This document shows, one piece after another, positions 26,357 through 35,325 of a DNA stretch of 38,967 nucleotides. The notes under the pieces were generated by a model. That model made no database searches. It was given only the letters and a program-made list of their open reading frames with translations, and was not told where the DNA came from. The stretch covers positions 1 to 38,967 of the forward strand of contig NZ_CALMYY010000127.1 in the NCBI RefSeq assembly GCF_937873725.1. The letters are read 5' to 3'. The stretch is from an uncultured Dietzia sp. (GTDB lineage Bacteria > Actinomycetota > Actinomycetes > Mycobacteriales > Mycobacteriaceae). Made by a program: the position numbers and the translations under genes. Within the stretch, counting starts at the first letter, position 1; each line of letters opens with the position of its first letter.

Positions 26357-29152
26357 ATGACCGAGACCGTAGGACCCAGGGATGGTTCAGCGCCCACCAA
26401 CGTGCCCGTCCTCCGGGAGGGGGTCGCCTCCTACCTCGCGGATTCGGATCCCGAGGAGACCCAGGAGTGGATGGACTCGCTCGACGGCATGCTCGCCGAG
26501 GCGGGCCCCGAGCGCGCGCGGTACCTCATGCTCCGGCTGCTCGAACGCGCCTCGAAGCAGCGTGTCCCCCTGCCCGCGCTCACCTCGACGGACTACGTCA
26601 ACACGATCCCCACCAGTCTCGAGTCCGATTTCCCGGGAGAGGAGTCGGTCGAGCGCACCTACCGTCGGTGGATCCGCTGGAACGCGGCCATCATGGTGCA
26701 CCGTGCACAGCGACCGGGCATCGGTGTGGGCGGCCACATCTCCACCTATGCGGGGGCGGCTCCGCTCTACGAGGTCGGATACAACCACTTCTTCCGCGGC
26801 AAGGATCATCCCGGCGGCGGTGACCACGTCTTCTTCCAGGGCCACGCCTCCCCCGGGATGTACGCCCGCGCCTACCTCGAGGGTCGCCTCCGCGAGCACG
26901 ACCTCGACGGATTCCGGCAGGAGAAGAGCCACCCGGGCCGCTCCCTGCCCTCCTACCCCCATCCCCGATCGCTCCCCGAGTTCTGGGAGTTCCCCACCGT
27001 CTCGATGGGCCTCGGTCCGCTCAACGCCATCTACCAGGCGCGGTTCAACCGCTACCTGCACCACCGCGGGATCAAGGACACCTCGCAGCAGCATGTGTGG
27101 GCATTCCTCGGGGACGGCGAGATGGACGAGGTGGAATCGCGCGGCGCCCTCCAGGTGGCCGCCAACGACGCACTCGACAACCTCACCTTTGTCATCAACT
27201 GCAACCTGCAACGCCTCGACGGTCCGGTCCGGGGCAACGGGCAGATCATCCAGGAGCTGGAGTCCTACTTCAACGGTGCCGGCTGGAACGTCATCAAGGT
27301 GGTCTGGGGTCGCGAGTGGGACGCCCTCTTCGAGAGGGACACCGACGGCGCGCTCGTCTCACTGATGAACTCCGTCTCCGACGGGGACTACCAGACCTTC
27401 CGCGCCAACGACGGCGCCTGGATCCGCGAGCACTTCTTCGGCCGCGACCCACGGACGGCGAAGCTGGTCGAGGACATGTCGGACGACGAGATCTGGGCGT
27501 TGCGCCGGGGCGGTCACGACTACCGCAAGATCCATGCCGCGTACAAGGCCGCCCTCGAGCACACCGGGCAACCGACGGTCATCCTCGCCCACACCATCAA
27601 GGGATTCGGTCTGGGCCAGAACTTCGAGGGGCGCAACGCGACGCACCAGATGAAGAAGCTCACGCTCGACGACCTCAAGCTGTTCCGCGACAACCAGCTC
27701 ATCCCCATCACCGACGAGGAGCTGGAGGCGGACCCCACGCTGCCGCCCTACTACAACCCGGGGCCGAACTCGCCGGAGATCCGCTACCTGCTCGAGCGCA
27801 GGTCCGCGCTCGGCGGACACGTCCCCGAACGACGCCAGACCTTCACCCCGCTCTCCGTGCCGGGAATCGACTCTCTGGCCTCGCTCCGCAAGGGCTCGGG
27901 GAAGCAGTCGGTGGCCACCACGATGGCCCTGGTGAGGACCATCAAGGAGCTCATGAGGGACGAGTCCCTGCGCAACCGTTTCGTCCCGATCATCCCGGAC
28001 GAAGCCCGCACCTTCGGCATGGACTCGTGGTTCCCGACGCTGAAGATCTACAACCCGCACGGGCAGAACTACACCTCGGTCGACCACGACCTCATGCTGA
28101 GCTACAACGAGGCCAAGGACGGCCAGATCATGCACGAGGGGATCAGCGAGGCCGGCTCGGTGGCGGAGTTCACCGCCGCCGGGACCGCGTACGCGACCCA
28201 TGGTCAACCCATGATCCCGCTGTACATCTTCTACTCGATGTTCGGTTTCCAGCGCACCGGCGACGGCATCTGGGCCGCCACCGACCAGCTCGCCCGCGGC
28301 TTCCTGCTCGGTGCGACCGCCGGGCGTACCACCCTCACCGGTGAGGGGCTGCAGCACATGGACGGCCATTCGCCACTGCTCGCCGCCACCAACCCGGGCG
28401 TCGTCTCGTACGACCCGGCCTGGGGCTTCGAGTTGGTCCACATCATGCGTGCGGGCATCGAGCGGATGTACGGGCCCGGGTCCGCCCACGAGACGGAGAC
28501 CGACGGCATCGACCGGAACGTCTCGTACTACATCACCCTGTACAACGAGCCCGTGCCGCAGCCCGCCGAGCCGGAGAATCTGGACGCCGAGGCCCTCCTG
28601 CGCGGCCTCTACCTGTTCCGCGCAGCGGGGCAGGGGTCGCGCAGGGCGTCGATCCTCGCCTCCGGCGTGGCGATGTACGCGGCCGTGGAGGCCCAGCGGG
28701 TCCTCGCGGAGAAGTGGGACGTCGCGGCAGACCTCTGGTCGGCGACGTCGTGGAACGAACTGGCCCGCGACGGCTTCGAGTGCGAGCGCCATGCCCTCCG
28801 CCACCCGGACCAGCAGGCGCGCATCCCGTTCGTCACCGCCGCGCTGCAGACCAGCGAGGGGCCGAAGGTGGCCGTGAGCGACTTCCAGAAGGCGATCCCC
28901 GAGCAGATCCGCGGCTGGGTCCCCGGTGATTTCACGGTCCTGGGCACGGATGGATTCGGATTCTCCGACACCCGCCCCGCCGCCCGTCGCTACTTCAACA
29001 CCGATGCCGAGTCGATCATCGTCGCGGTCCTGGCCGGCCTGGTCCGCGAGGGCAGTATGGAGAAGCGCACGCTGATCGAGGCCGCCCGCCTCTACCGGAT
29101 CGACGACGTCATGGCCGCGCCCGAGCCCACCACGGACCCCGGAGTGGCGTGA
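26357..29152 (+). CDS. aceE: Pyruvate dehydrogenase E1 component, homodimeric type
   Basis: A 931-residue E1 subunit that decarboxylates pyruvate with thiamine diphosphate and passes the acetyl group to the lipoyl E2. The cofactor motif is [24 protein letters not shown], about residues 250-275, with FVINCN after it. [21 protein letters not shown] and the [21 protein letters not shown] segment are typical of AceE rather than the two-chain E1. The length is usual for the family of about 900. ATG at 26357 has GAGG about ten bases upstream; the same frame is open a long way upstream by chance, across the tRNA. The stop overlaps the next gene by four bases (GTGA). This order, with fabD nearby, is that of mycobacteria. 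Confidence 0.97.
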   Translation: MTETVGPRDGSAPTNVPVLREGVASYLADSDPEETQEWMDSLDGMLAEAGPERARYLMLRLLERASKQRVPLPALTSTDYVNTIPTSLESDFPGEESVERTYRRWIRWNAAIMVHRAQRPGIGVGGHISTYAGAAPLYEVGYNHFFRGKDHPGGGDHVFFQGHASPGMYARAYLEGRLREHDLDGFRQEKSHPGRSLPSYPHPRSLPEFWEFPTVSMGLGPLNAIYQARFNRYLHHRGIKDTSQQHVWAFLGDGEMDEVESRGALQVAANDALDNLTFVINCNLQRLDGPVRGNGQIIQELESYFNGAGWNVIKVVWGREWDALFERDTDGALVSLMNSVSDGDYQTFRANDGAWIREHFFGRDPRTAKLVEDMSDDEIWALRRGGHDYRKIHAAYKAALEHTGQPTVILAHTIKGFGLGQNFEGRNATHQMKKLTLDDLKLFRDNQLIPITDEELEADPTLPPYYNPGPNSPEIRYLLERRSALGGHVPERRQTFTPLSVPGIDSLASLRKGSGKQSVATTMALVRTIKELMRDESLRNRFVPIIPDEARTFGMDSWFPTLKIYNPHGQNYTSVDHDLMLSYNEAKDGQIMHEGISEAGSVAEFTAAGTAYATHGQPMIPLYIFYSMFGFQRTGDGIWAATDQLARGFLLGATAGRTTLTGEGLQHMDGHSPLLAATNPGVVSYDPAWGFELVHIMRAGIERMYGPGSAHETETDGIDRNVSYYITLYNEPVPQPAEPENLDAEALLRGLYLFRAAGQGSRRASILASGVAMYAAVEAQRVLAEKWDVAADLWSATSWNELARDGFECERHALRHPDQQARIPFVTAALQTSEGPKVAVSDFQKAIPEQIRGWVPGDFTVLGTDGFGFSDTRPAARRYFNTDAESIIVAVLAGLVREGSMEKRTLIEAARLYRIDDVMAAPEPTTDPGVA

Positions 29153-30411
29153 CCGAGACGACGCAGCCCGAGCCCCAGGCCGGGACGGCCGCGCCGCCGC
29201 CGCGGAAGCGGGCCGCGCCCCGGCTCGCGCCGGATGAGCGGCCGGTCTCCGATGCGCTCCTCAAGCGCATCACCCGGTACTCGGGCACCCTGTCGACCGA
29301 AGCCGTCCGGGCACTGGAGCTGGAGCTGCCCTTCTTCGCCGAACTATCAGCAGACCAGCGCGCCGAGATCCAGTTGATCATCCAGAGCGCCGTGCGGGAC
29401 TTCGTCACCTGGATGCGCAACCCCGAGGCTCAGCACTCCGACACGATCGCCGGGTTCAAGCCGCTGCCCAAGGGACTCGGTCAGGGGCTGTCCCTACAGC
29501 AGACCGTGCAGCTCATCCGGTCCACCTGTGAGTACTTCGAGTTGGTGATGCCGAAGATCACCCACAACGAGCGCCAGCGCGGGCTCATGATCAACGCGGT
29601 CCTCAAGTTCGGACGGGAACTCGGCTTCACCGCCGCGTCCGTCTACGCGGCCGCCGCCGAGAACCGCGGCGCGTGGGACACGCGGATGGAGGCGATGTTG
29701 GTCGACGCGGTCGTCCGCGGGGACCGTCACGCCGATCTCGCCTCCGGGGCCTCCGCCCTCAACTGGGATCCGACCACGGCTGCGACGGTGATCGTCGGAC
29801 GCCCGCGGGAGGACCTCGTGCTGGCCTCCGTCCCGGCCGTGCACAGGGCCGCCGTCTCGGCCGGCCGGCAGGCGCTCGCCGTCGTGCAGGGAGCCCGCCT
29901 CGTCGTCATCCTCTCCGGGGAGCTCGACTCCGCCTCGTCGGTCCCGCAATCGGTCCTCGACGCGTTCTCCCCCGATGCCCCGGTGGTCGTCGGGCACACG
30001 GTGAGCTCCCTGGCCGAGGCCCCCGACAGCGCGGCGGAGGCCATCGCCGGGGTGGCGGCGGCGAGCGGGTGGCCGGGCGCCCCTCGCCCGGTCGCGGCGA
30101 TCGACCTCCTCCCGGAGCGTGTCCTGGGCGGCGACCGGGGGGCCGCGCAGATGCTCGTCGAGCGGATCGTCACCCCGCTCCGCGGAGCCGACAGCTCACT
30201 CGAGGAGACCCTGAGGGCCTACCTCGATTCGGGTGGCCACGTCGAGGCGTGCGCGCGCGGGTTGTACGTCCACCCCAATACGGTGCGGTACCGACTCAAA
30301 CGGGCGAGCCAGATAACCGACTTCGACCCCCTGGACGCCAGGGACGCGTTTGTCCTCCGAATAGCGCTCGTGCTCGGCAAGCTCGCCGAACGCAGTCCTC
30401 AGGAGAGCTAG
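29149..30411 (+). CDS. mabR: PucR-type transcriptional regulator, MabR-like
   Basis: A 420-residue protein matching the size and place of Rv2242 (MabR), the mycobacterial regulator of the fatty-acid synthase II genes. The N-terminal half ([27 protein letters not shown] and [21 protein letters not shown]) is characteristic of this group. A central domain (about 205-330) resembles the GGDEF-like region of PucR/CdaR proteins. The C-terminus has the helix-turn-helix [36 protein letters not shown], about residues 350-385. GTG at 29149 overlaps the aceE stop, so it is coupled to aceE. A palindrome ahead of fabD is its likely target. Confidence 0.9.
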   Translation: MTETTQPEPQAGTAAPPPRKRAAPRLAPDERPVSDALLKRITRYSGTLSTEAVRALELELPFFAELSADQRAEIQLIIQSAVRDFVTWMRNPEAQHSDTIAGFKPLPKGLGQGLSLQQTVQLIRSTCEYFELVMPKITHNERQRGLMINAVLKFGRELGFTAASVYAAAAENRGAWDTRMEAMLVDAVVRGDRHADLASGASALNWDPTTAATVIVGRPREDLVLASVPAVHRAAVSAGRQALAVVQGARLVVILSGELDSASSVPQSVLDAFSPDAPVVVGHTVSSLAEAPDSAAEAIAGVAAASGWPGAPRPVAAIDLLPERVLGGDRGAAQMLVERIVTPLRGADSSLEETLRAYLDSGGHVEACARGLYVHPNTVRYRLKRASQITDFDPLDARDAFVLRIALVLGKLAERSPQES

Positions 30412-30479
30412 ATGGTCACTCTGATCACACCGTGTAACGAATTCCGCTTTGCGACAGATGGACGGTCGGCCAACTCGGC

Positions 30480-30500
30480 TTTTGTGGGAACCCCACAAGA
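30480..30500. promoter_or_regulatory. Probable MabR operator upstream of fabD
   Basis: The sequence is TTTTGT, nine bases, ACAAGA. Within it TTGTGGG and CCCACAA are perfect arms around AAC. The mycobacterial MabR site reported in the literature is TTTTGT-N9-ACAAAA, which differs at one position. It lies about 67 bp before the fabD start and just after the MabR-like gene. Confidence 0.65.
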
Positions 30501-30566
30501 TCCGGCCGCGGTTTCTGGTTACGAGAACATCATCCGAATCGGACCAACCCGTGTTCTCTGATACTC

Positions 30567-31493
30567 GTGCTTTGTCTCACCGCCCCTGGACAAGGGTCCC
30601 AGAAGGCCGGAATGCTCGTGCCGTGGCTCGAGCTACCCGGCGCCTCCGACCGTCTCGACGAGTGGTCCGCCGCGAGCGGACTCGACCTCGAGCGGCTCGG
30701 CACCACGGCGACCCTGCAGGAGATCACGGACACCGCGGTCACCCAACCCCTGGTGGTGGCCTCCGCCCTCCTCGGTGCGGCGGAGCTCCGCCGACGGGGC
30801 GAGGTGCCGTCCGACTCGATCATCGCCGGCCACTCGATCGGTGAGGTGGCCGCGCTGGCGATCGCGGGCGTCATCTCGGAATCGGATGCACTCCGGCTGG
30901 CCTCCGTCCGCGGGGCCGCCATGTCGCGGGCGTGCGCCGACCGTCCCACGGGGATGATCGCCGTCCTCGGTGGGGTCGAGGCCGACGTCCTGCTCGCGCT
31001 GGAGAACGCCGGGCTCGAGCCCGCCAACCGCAACGGCGCGGGACAGATCGTGGCCGCCGGGCCGCTCGAGGCGTGTGACGCACTCGAGCAGAACCCTCCG
31101 AGCAGGGCACGCCTGCGCCGCCTCGAGGTGGCCGGGGCGTTCCACACCCGCCACATGGCCCCGGCCGTCGACGAGGTCCGGGCGCTCGCGAACACCCTCG
31201 AGGTGCGCGACCCCGGGTTGACCCTGGTGTCGAACGCCGACGGAATGGTGGTCGGCTCCGGGCGGGACGCAGTGGACCGCGTGGTCTCGCAGATCACCCA
31301 CCCCGTCCGCTGGGACCTGTGCACCCAGACCATGGTCAAGCGCGGCGTGGATGCGTTCGTCGAGCTGCCGCCGTCCGGCGCGCTGGTCGGACTGGCCAAG
31401 CGGATGATGCGCGACGTCCCGCGGCACGGCGTCACGACCCCCGAGGATCTCGACGCCGCGCTCGAATCCGTCCCCGCGCTCAGCGGCGCCTAG
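30567..31493 (+). CDS. fabD: Malonyl-CoA:ACP transacylase
   Basis: A 308-residue enzyme that moves malonyl groups from CoA to the acyl carrier protein. APGQGSQ is near residue 6. The nucleophile elbow is GHSIGE with Ser90. NRNGAGQIVAAG follows, and the catalytic His is near residue 193 in GAFHTRHM. The fold is complete to VGLAKRMM near the C-terminus. GTG at 30567 is chosen since MLCLTAPGQGSQ is the exact family start; no ribosome-binding site is evident, so initiation may be leaderless. The 155 bases upstream contain the MabR-like operator. It is followed by acyl carrier protein after 105 bases. Confidence 0.96.
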   Translation: MLCLTAPGQGSQKAGMLVPWLELPGASDRLDEWSAASGLDLERLGTTATLQEITDTAVTQPLVVASALLGAAELRRRGEVPSDSIIAGHSIGEVAALAIAGVISESDALRLASVRGAAMSRACADRPTGMIAVLGGVEADVLLALENAGLEPANRNGAGQIVAAGPLEACDALEQNPPSRARLRRLEVAGAFHTRHMAPAVDEVRALANTLEVRDPGLTLVSNADGMVVGSGRDAVDRVVSQITHPVRWDLCTQTMVKRGVDAFVELPPSGALVGLAKRMMRDVPRHGVTTPEDLDAALESVPALSGA

Positions 31494-31513
31494 ACCACCC
31501 CCGCCCACCCCAC

Positions 31514-31537
31514 GGTCGCCGGCCGGATCCGGCGACC
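31514..31537 (+). terminator. Hairpin between fabD and the acyl carrier protein gene
   Basis: Nine-base arms GGTCGCCGG and CCGGCGACC around a six-base loop, followed by TTCCTG. It could attenuate or protect the transcript, since ACP is needed in large excess over FabD. Confidence 0.45.
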
Positions 31538-31598
31538 TTCCTGCGACCCCGACGACGCGCCCGACCGGGCACGCCGACACCACCCGAGAGGACACCAC

Positions 31599-31850
31599 AT
31601 GGCACGCACCGAGGCCGAGATCATCGCTGGACTTGCAGAGATCGTCGAGGAGGTCACCGGAATCGAACCCTCGGAGGTGACCCCGGAGAAGTCCTTCGTC
31701 GACGATCTCGACATCGATTCGCTCTCCATGGTGGAGATCGCCGTGCAGACCGAAGACCGCTACGGGGTGGAGATCCCGGACGAGGACCTCGCCAAGTTGC
31801 GTACCGTGCAGGATGCGGTCGACTACATCCAGAAGATCGACCAGAGCTGA
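31599..31850 (+). CDS. acpP: Acyl carrier protein (AcpM/AcpP-like)
   Basis: An 83-residue acidic carrier protein. The phosphopantetheine site is Ser41 in DIDSLSMVE. Helix II and the YGVEIPDEDLAKLRTVQDAVDYIQ region are standard. Mycobacterial AcpM carries a C-terminal extension (about 115 residues in total), which is missing here, so the protein resembles ordinary bacterial ACP. ATG at 31599 has GAGAGGA eight bases upstream. It would carry malonyl groups supplied by FabD, although no ketoacyl synthase gene follows. Confidence 0.96.
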   Translation: MARTEAEIIAGLAEIVEEVTGIEPSEVTPEKSFVDDLDIDSLSMVEIAVQTEDRYGVEIPDEDLAKLRTVQDAVDYIQKIDQS

Positions 31851-32111
31851 CAACTCGTCCCGTCGCCACGGGGCGGGGACGCGATCAGGGCCGAAGGTGC
31901 GGTCGGTGCACCACGTCGAGCCCGCGTCCCCACCCCCGCACTCGGGGCATGACACGCATGACCACCCCGCACCCAGCGGGGTGACGGGCGGAAGGTCCGG
32001 CCGGGACGGGGGTCCCGGACCGATGACCTGTCGCCCACCAGCCAGTCCGGGGGTCCATCAGAGGCGCACTCTCCCTATCCGGGACGTGCGCCATGGAAAG
32101 GACTGCACTCG
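31851..32111. other. Gap between ACP and accD6 genes, where kasA/kasB lie in mycobacteria
   Basis: No gene is visible in these 261 bases. There are two hairpins: CACCCCGC with GCGGGGTG (31963-31983) and CCGGGAC with GTCCCGG (32001-32018). The end carries the accD6 ribosome-binding site. I see no remnant of a ketoacyl-ACP synthase. Confidence 0.6.
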
Positions 32112-33548
32112 ATGACCATCACCAGCACCATGGACCAGAACACCCAGATCGACCCGCGCGACCCCGTCGTTCGGCTCGAGAATCTCTTCGACCCCGCGTC
32201 ACTGGAGTTCCTCACCGAACCCGACGCCTCGGGCGCACTCGCCGCACGCGGGCTGATCGACGGCGTGCCCACCGTCGCGTACGCCACGGACGCCACCGTC
32301 ATGGGTGGCGCCATGGGCTTGGACGGGTGCCGCCACATCGTCCACGCGATCGACGTGGCGATCGATCAGCACCTGCCGATCGTCGGGGTGTGGCACTCCG
32401 GTGGCGCCCGCCTGGCCGAGGGCGTCGAGGCGCTCCACGCCGTCGGCACCGTCTTCGAGGCCATGGTCCGCGCGTCGGGCCACGTCCCGCAGATCTCCGT
32501 GGTCCTCGGCCCCGCCGCCGGCGGTGCCGCCTACGGCCCCGCACTCACCGACGTCGTGATCATGGCGCCGGCGGGCAAGATCTTCGTCACCGGACCCGAC
32601 GTGGTCCGCTCCGTCACCGGTGAGCAGGTGGACATGGAGGGCCTCGGCGGCCAGGACGTGCACCACCGCAAGTCCGGCGTCTGCCACATCGCCGCCAGCG
32701 ACGAGCGGGACGCCCTGCACCGGGCCCGGCGGCTCGTCACCCTCCTGTCCTCCCAGGGGGAGTTCGACCTGCGTGCGCTCGAGGGAGACCACACGGATCT
32801 CGCGGGCCTGCTCCCCGAGTCCCCCAAGCGCGCCTACGACGTGCGCCCGCTCGTCCACGGCATCCTCGACTCGTCCGAGTTGGACGGCAGCACCACCTTC
32901 GAGGAGCTGCAGGCTAAGTGGGCCCCGAGCATCGTGGTGGGCTTCGGCCGGATCGCGGGCCGCACGGTCGGCGTGATCGCCAACAACCCGCTCCGGCTGG
33001 GCGGGTGCCTCAACTCCGAGTCCGCCGAGAAGGCCTCGCGGTTCGTCCGGCTCTGCAACGCCTTCGGCGTCCCGCTGCTCGTCCTGGTGGACGTCCCCGG
33101 TTACCTCCCGGGCGTCTCCCAGGAGTGGGAGGGCGTCGTACGCCGCGGCGCGAAACTGCTGCACGCGTTCGCCGAGGCGTCGGTCGCCCGGGTCACCCTG
33201 GTCACGCGCAAGATCTACGGCGGTGCCTACATCGCGATGAACTCCCGGGCGCTCGGCGCCTCCGCCGTGTTCGCGTGGCCGGACGCGGAGGTGGCCGTCA
33301 TGGGTGCCAAGGCCGCCGTGGGTGTCCTCCACAAGCGCGCCCTGGCCGCCGCGCCGGATGACGAGCGCGAGGCCCTCCACGAGCGTCTGGCGGACGAGCA
33401 CGCCGCCATCGCCGGTGGGGTGGGTCGCGCGGTCTCCATCGGGGTCGTCGACGAGGTCATCGAGCCCACCGAGACCCGGCGACGACTCGCCGAGGCCCTG
33501 AACGAGGCCTCCCACGTCCGCGGGCAGCACAAGAACATCCCGTTGTGA
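32112..33548 (+). CDS. accD6: Acyl-CoA carboxylase beta (carboxyltransferase) subunit, AccD6-like
   Basis: A 478-residue carboxyltransferase that moves CO2 from biotin to acetyl- or propionyl-CoA; in mycobacteria AccD6 makes malonyl-CoA for fatty-acid and mycolic-acid synthesis. GVWHSGGARLAEGVEALHAVG and VVLGPAAGGAAYGPALTDVVIM form the N-terminal crotonase-like domain. VIANNPLRLGGCLNSESAEKASRFVRLCNAFGVPLL and the GGAYIAMNSRALGA segment form the C-terminal one. The biotin-carrying alpha subunit is not in the window. ATG at 32112 has AAAGGA nine bases ahead. The length agrees with AccD6 of about 473. Confidence 0.95.
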   Translation: MTITSTMDQNTQIDPRDPVVRLENLFDPASLEFLTEPDASGALAARGLIDGVPTVAYATDATVMGGAMGLDGCRHIVHAIDVAIDQHLPIVGVWHSGGARLAEGVEALHAVGTVFEAMVRASGHVPQISVVLGPAAGGAAYGPALTDVVIMAPAGKIFVTGPDVVRSVTGEQVDMEGLGGQDVHHRKSGVCHIAASDERDALHRARRLVTLLSSQGEFDLRALEGDHTDLAGLLPESPKRAYDVRPLVHGILDSSELDGSTTFEELQAKWAPSIVVGFGRIAGRTVGVIANNPLRLGGCLNSESAEKASRFVRLCNAFGVPLLVLVDVPGYLPGVSQEWEGVVRRGAKLLHAFAEASVARVTLVTRKIYGGAYIAMNSRALGASAVFAWPDAEVAVMGAKAAVGVLHKRALAAAPDDEREALHERLADEHAAIAGGVGRAVSIGVVDEVIEPTETRRRLAEALNEASHVRGQHKNIPL

Positions 33549-33570
33549 CCTGACCGGTCCGCGCACGCGA

Positions 33571-33606
33571 GAACGCCCGCATCCCCAAAAGGGGGTGCGG
33601 GCGTTC
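33571..33606. terminator. Strong bidirectional hairpin after accD6
   Basis: A 16-bp stem (GAACGCCCGCATCCCC with GGGGGTGCGGGCGTTC, one G-T pair) encloses AAAA. It sits between the convergent accD6 and DUF3145 genes and could end both transcripts. Confidence 0.85.
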
Positions 33607-33640
33607 TGGTGGAGCCGGGGCCGGGGTCGGGCGGGGTGGG

Positions 33641-34150
33641 TCAGCCGACGCGGGAGAGCCAGGTGACCTCGGCGGCGGCCGGGTGGCCTCGGAGCGGTTC
33701 GAGTGCCAGGTCCCAGGCGGTGCCGAGCTCGGCCTCGACGGCCGTATGGAACGCGGCGGGTCCTGCCGCCATGAGGAGCCGAAGCCGGTTCTCGCCGATC
33801 ACCACGTCGCCGTTGGCGCCGGTCTGGCCGCGCCACATCCCCAGCTCGGGGGTGTGGGAGAAGCGTTCGCCGTCGACGAGTTCGCTCGGGTCCTCGGTGA
33901 CCTCGAAGGCCAACATGGACCACTTGGCCAGGGAGTCGGCTAGGCGCGCGCCGGTGCCGACCGGACCGATCCAGTCGACGATCGCCTTCCTGGCGCCGGG
34001 CTGGGCCGGCTGGTCCTCCCAGCGCATGGCCGAGTTCGCGTCGAGGGTGCTCGCCAGAGCCCACTCGACGTGAGGGCACAACGCGGTCGGCGCGGCGTGG
34101 ATGAACACCACGCCGGTCGTCGTATCCGCGAAATGATTTAGGTCAGACAT
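33641..34150 (-). CDS. DUF3145 family protein
   Basis: A 169-residue protein of an actinobacteria-restricted family of unknown function. The body GVVFIHAAPTALCPHVEWALASTL, WEDQPAQPGARKAIVDW, RFSHTPELGMWRGQTGANGDVVIGENRLR and WDLALEPLRG is of the family type, and the length is typical. ATG at 34150 has GAGTGAAG upstream. The 255-base region ahead of it is distinctly more AT-rich than the rest of the window, suggesting a real promoter. No catalytic residues can be assigned. It is convergent with accD6. Confidence 0.93.
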   Translation of the reverse strand: MSDLNHFADTTTGVVFIHAAPTALCPHVEWALASTLDANSAMRWEDQPAQPGARKAIVDWIGPVGTGARLADSLAKWSMLAFEVTEDPSELVDGERFSHTPELGMWRGQTGANGDVVIGENRLRLLMAAGPAAFHTAVEAELGTAWDLALEPLRGHPAAAEVTWLSRVG

Positions 34151-34405
34151 CGCTTCACTCCCGACTCACTGAGGGACGTCTTCCCCAACGACCTCATGAA
34201 TTCGTGTGAACGATGATGCTTATGTGATTGTTGATCACCACTGTGCCTCACGTGGTGGAATTACACCAGCGAGACTCCTGGACTCTCAGCAAAGTTACAG
34301 CACGGTGGTCCCGACGCCGGCAGCACCCGCGGCGTGTCGCGGTCCGCCTGTGTCCCGGCCGGGAATCCGGCGGCGGGGTGATCTCCTCGGACGCCGACGG
34401 GCGAC
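34151..34405. promoter_or_regulatory. AT-richer region upstream of DUF3145
   Basis: There is no convincing gene here. The part from 34185 to 34310 is unusually AT-rich for this window and contains six-base arms CACCAC and GTGGTG (34236-34257). It probably holds the DUF3145 promoter. Exact boxes could not be assigned. Confidence 0.3.
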
Positions 34406-35269
34406 TCAGCCGCCGAGCGCGTCCTCGTCCCGGGTCCGCGCGCAGGCCGCGTCGACGACCCGGTCGGACAGGGCGGGCCACAGGGGTTTGGCCCAGTCTC
34501 CGAAGTCGCGGTCGGTGAGCACGACCAGGGCCGTCTCGATCTCCGGTTCCACCCAGAGCATCGTGCCGGACTGACCGAAATGGCCGAACGTCGACGGCGA
34601 GTTGTGCTGCCCCGTCCAGTGCGGGAACTTGGCCTCCCGGATCTCGAAGCCCAGCCCCCACGGGCACGGCTTCTGCATCCCGAAGCCGGGGACCACGCCG
34701 TCGAGACCGGGGAACTGCTCGGACACCGCCTCCTCGAGCGTCTGGGGGGCGAGCAGACGCGGGGAGACCAGTTCCCGGGCGAAGGCCGCGAGGTCAGCGA
34801 GGCTGCCCGAGGCGCCGTGGCCGGCCGACCCCTCCAGCACGGTCGACGTCATCCCGAGCGGCTCGCACACCGCCTCGACCAGGTACTCGGCGAACTCGAT
34901 TCCCGTCGCCTCCGCGATGTGGTCCGCGAGGACCTCGAACCCGGCCGAGGAGTAGATGCGCCTCTCCCCCGGCGCACACCGCACTCTCCGTCGGTCGGAG
35001 AAGTCGAGCCCCGAGGCGTGGGCGAGCAGGTGGCGCACGGTCGACCCCTCGGGCCCCGCGGGGTCATCGAGTGAGATCGCCTCCTCCTCCACGGCGAGAA
35101 GCGCCGCCACCGCGACGATCGGCTTGGTCACCGAGGCCAGCCGGTACACCCGCGAACCGTCCCCCCTCGCGGCGATCACCCCGTCCGGGCCGACCACCGC
35201 CGCCGACACGTTGTCCACCGGCCACTCGTCGATCGTGGCGAGCGCCTTCTCGAGCAGATCCTGCGACAT
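34406..35269 (-). CDS. Serine beta-lactamase-like (class C/EstB type) hydrolase
   Basis: A 287-residue member of the beta-lactamase/transpeptidase-like fold. The SxxK motif is SVTK (Ser46, Lys49) in YRLASVTKPIVA. The second motif is YSSAG (Tyr106), with Ser in place of the usual Asn. The third motif region is HFGQSG, in the place of KTG. HLLAHASGLDF is highly typical of the family. No signal peptide is seen, so it is probably a cytoplasmic esterase or peptidase rather than a resistance enzyme. ATG at 35269 has a strong GGGAGGA about six bases upstream; the open frame continues upstream through the ABC permease only by chance. It lies about 56 bases after that permease on the same strand. Confidence 0.92.
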   Translation of the reverse strand: MSQDLLEKALATIDEWPVDNVSAAVVGPDGVIAARGDGSRVYRLASVTKPIVAVAALLAVEEEAISLDDPAGPEGSTVRHLLAHASGLDFSDRRRVRCAPGERRIYSSAGFEVLADHIAEATGIEFAEYLVEAVCEPLGMTSTVLEGSAGHGASGSLADLAAFARELVSPRLLAPQTLEEAVSEQFPGLDGVVPGFGMQKPCPWGLGFEIREAKFPHWTGQHNSPSTFGHFGQSGTMLWVEPEIETALVVLTDRDFGDWAKPLWPALSDRVVDAACARTRDEDALGG

Positions 35270-35325
35270 CGTGTCCTCCCTCGATGGTTCCTCGGCCGAT
35301 CCCCGTGAGTGTCCCAGGTCCTCGA

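Noticed and set aside
34206..34574. Plus-strand frame in the DUF3145/beta-lactamase gap
   Set aside because: It runs into the beta-lactamase-like gene on the other strand and shows no ribosome-binding site or family pattern.
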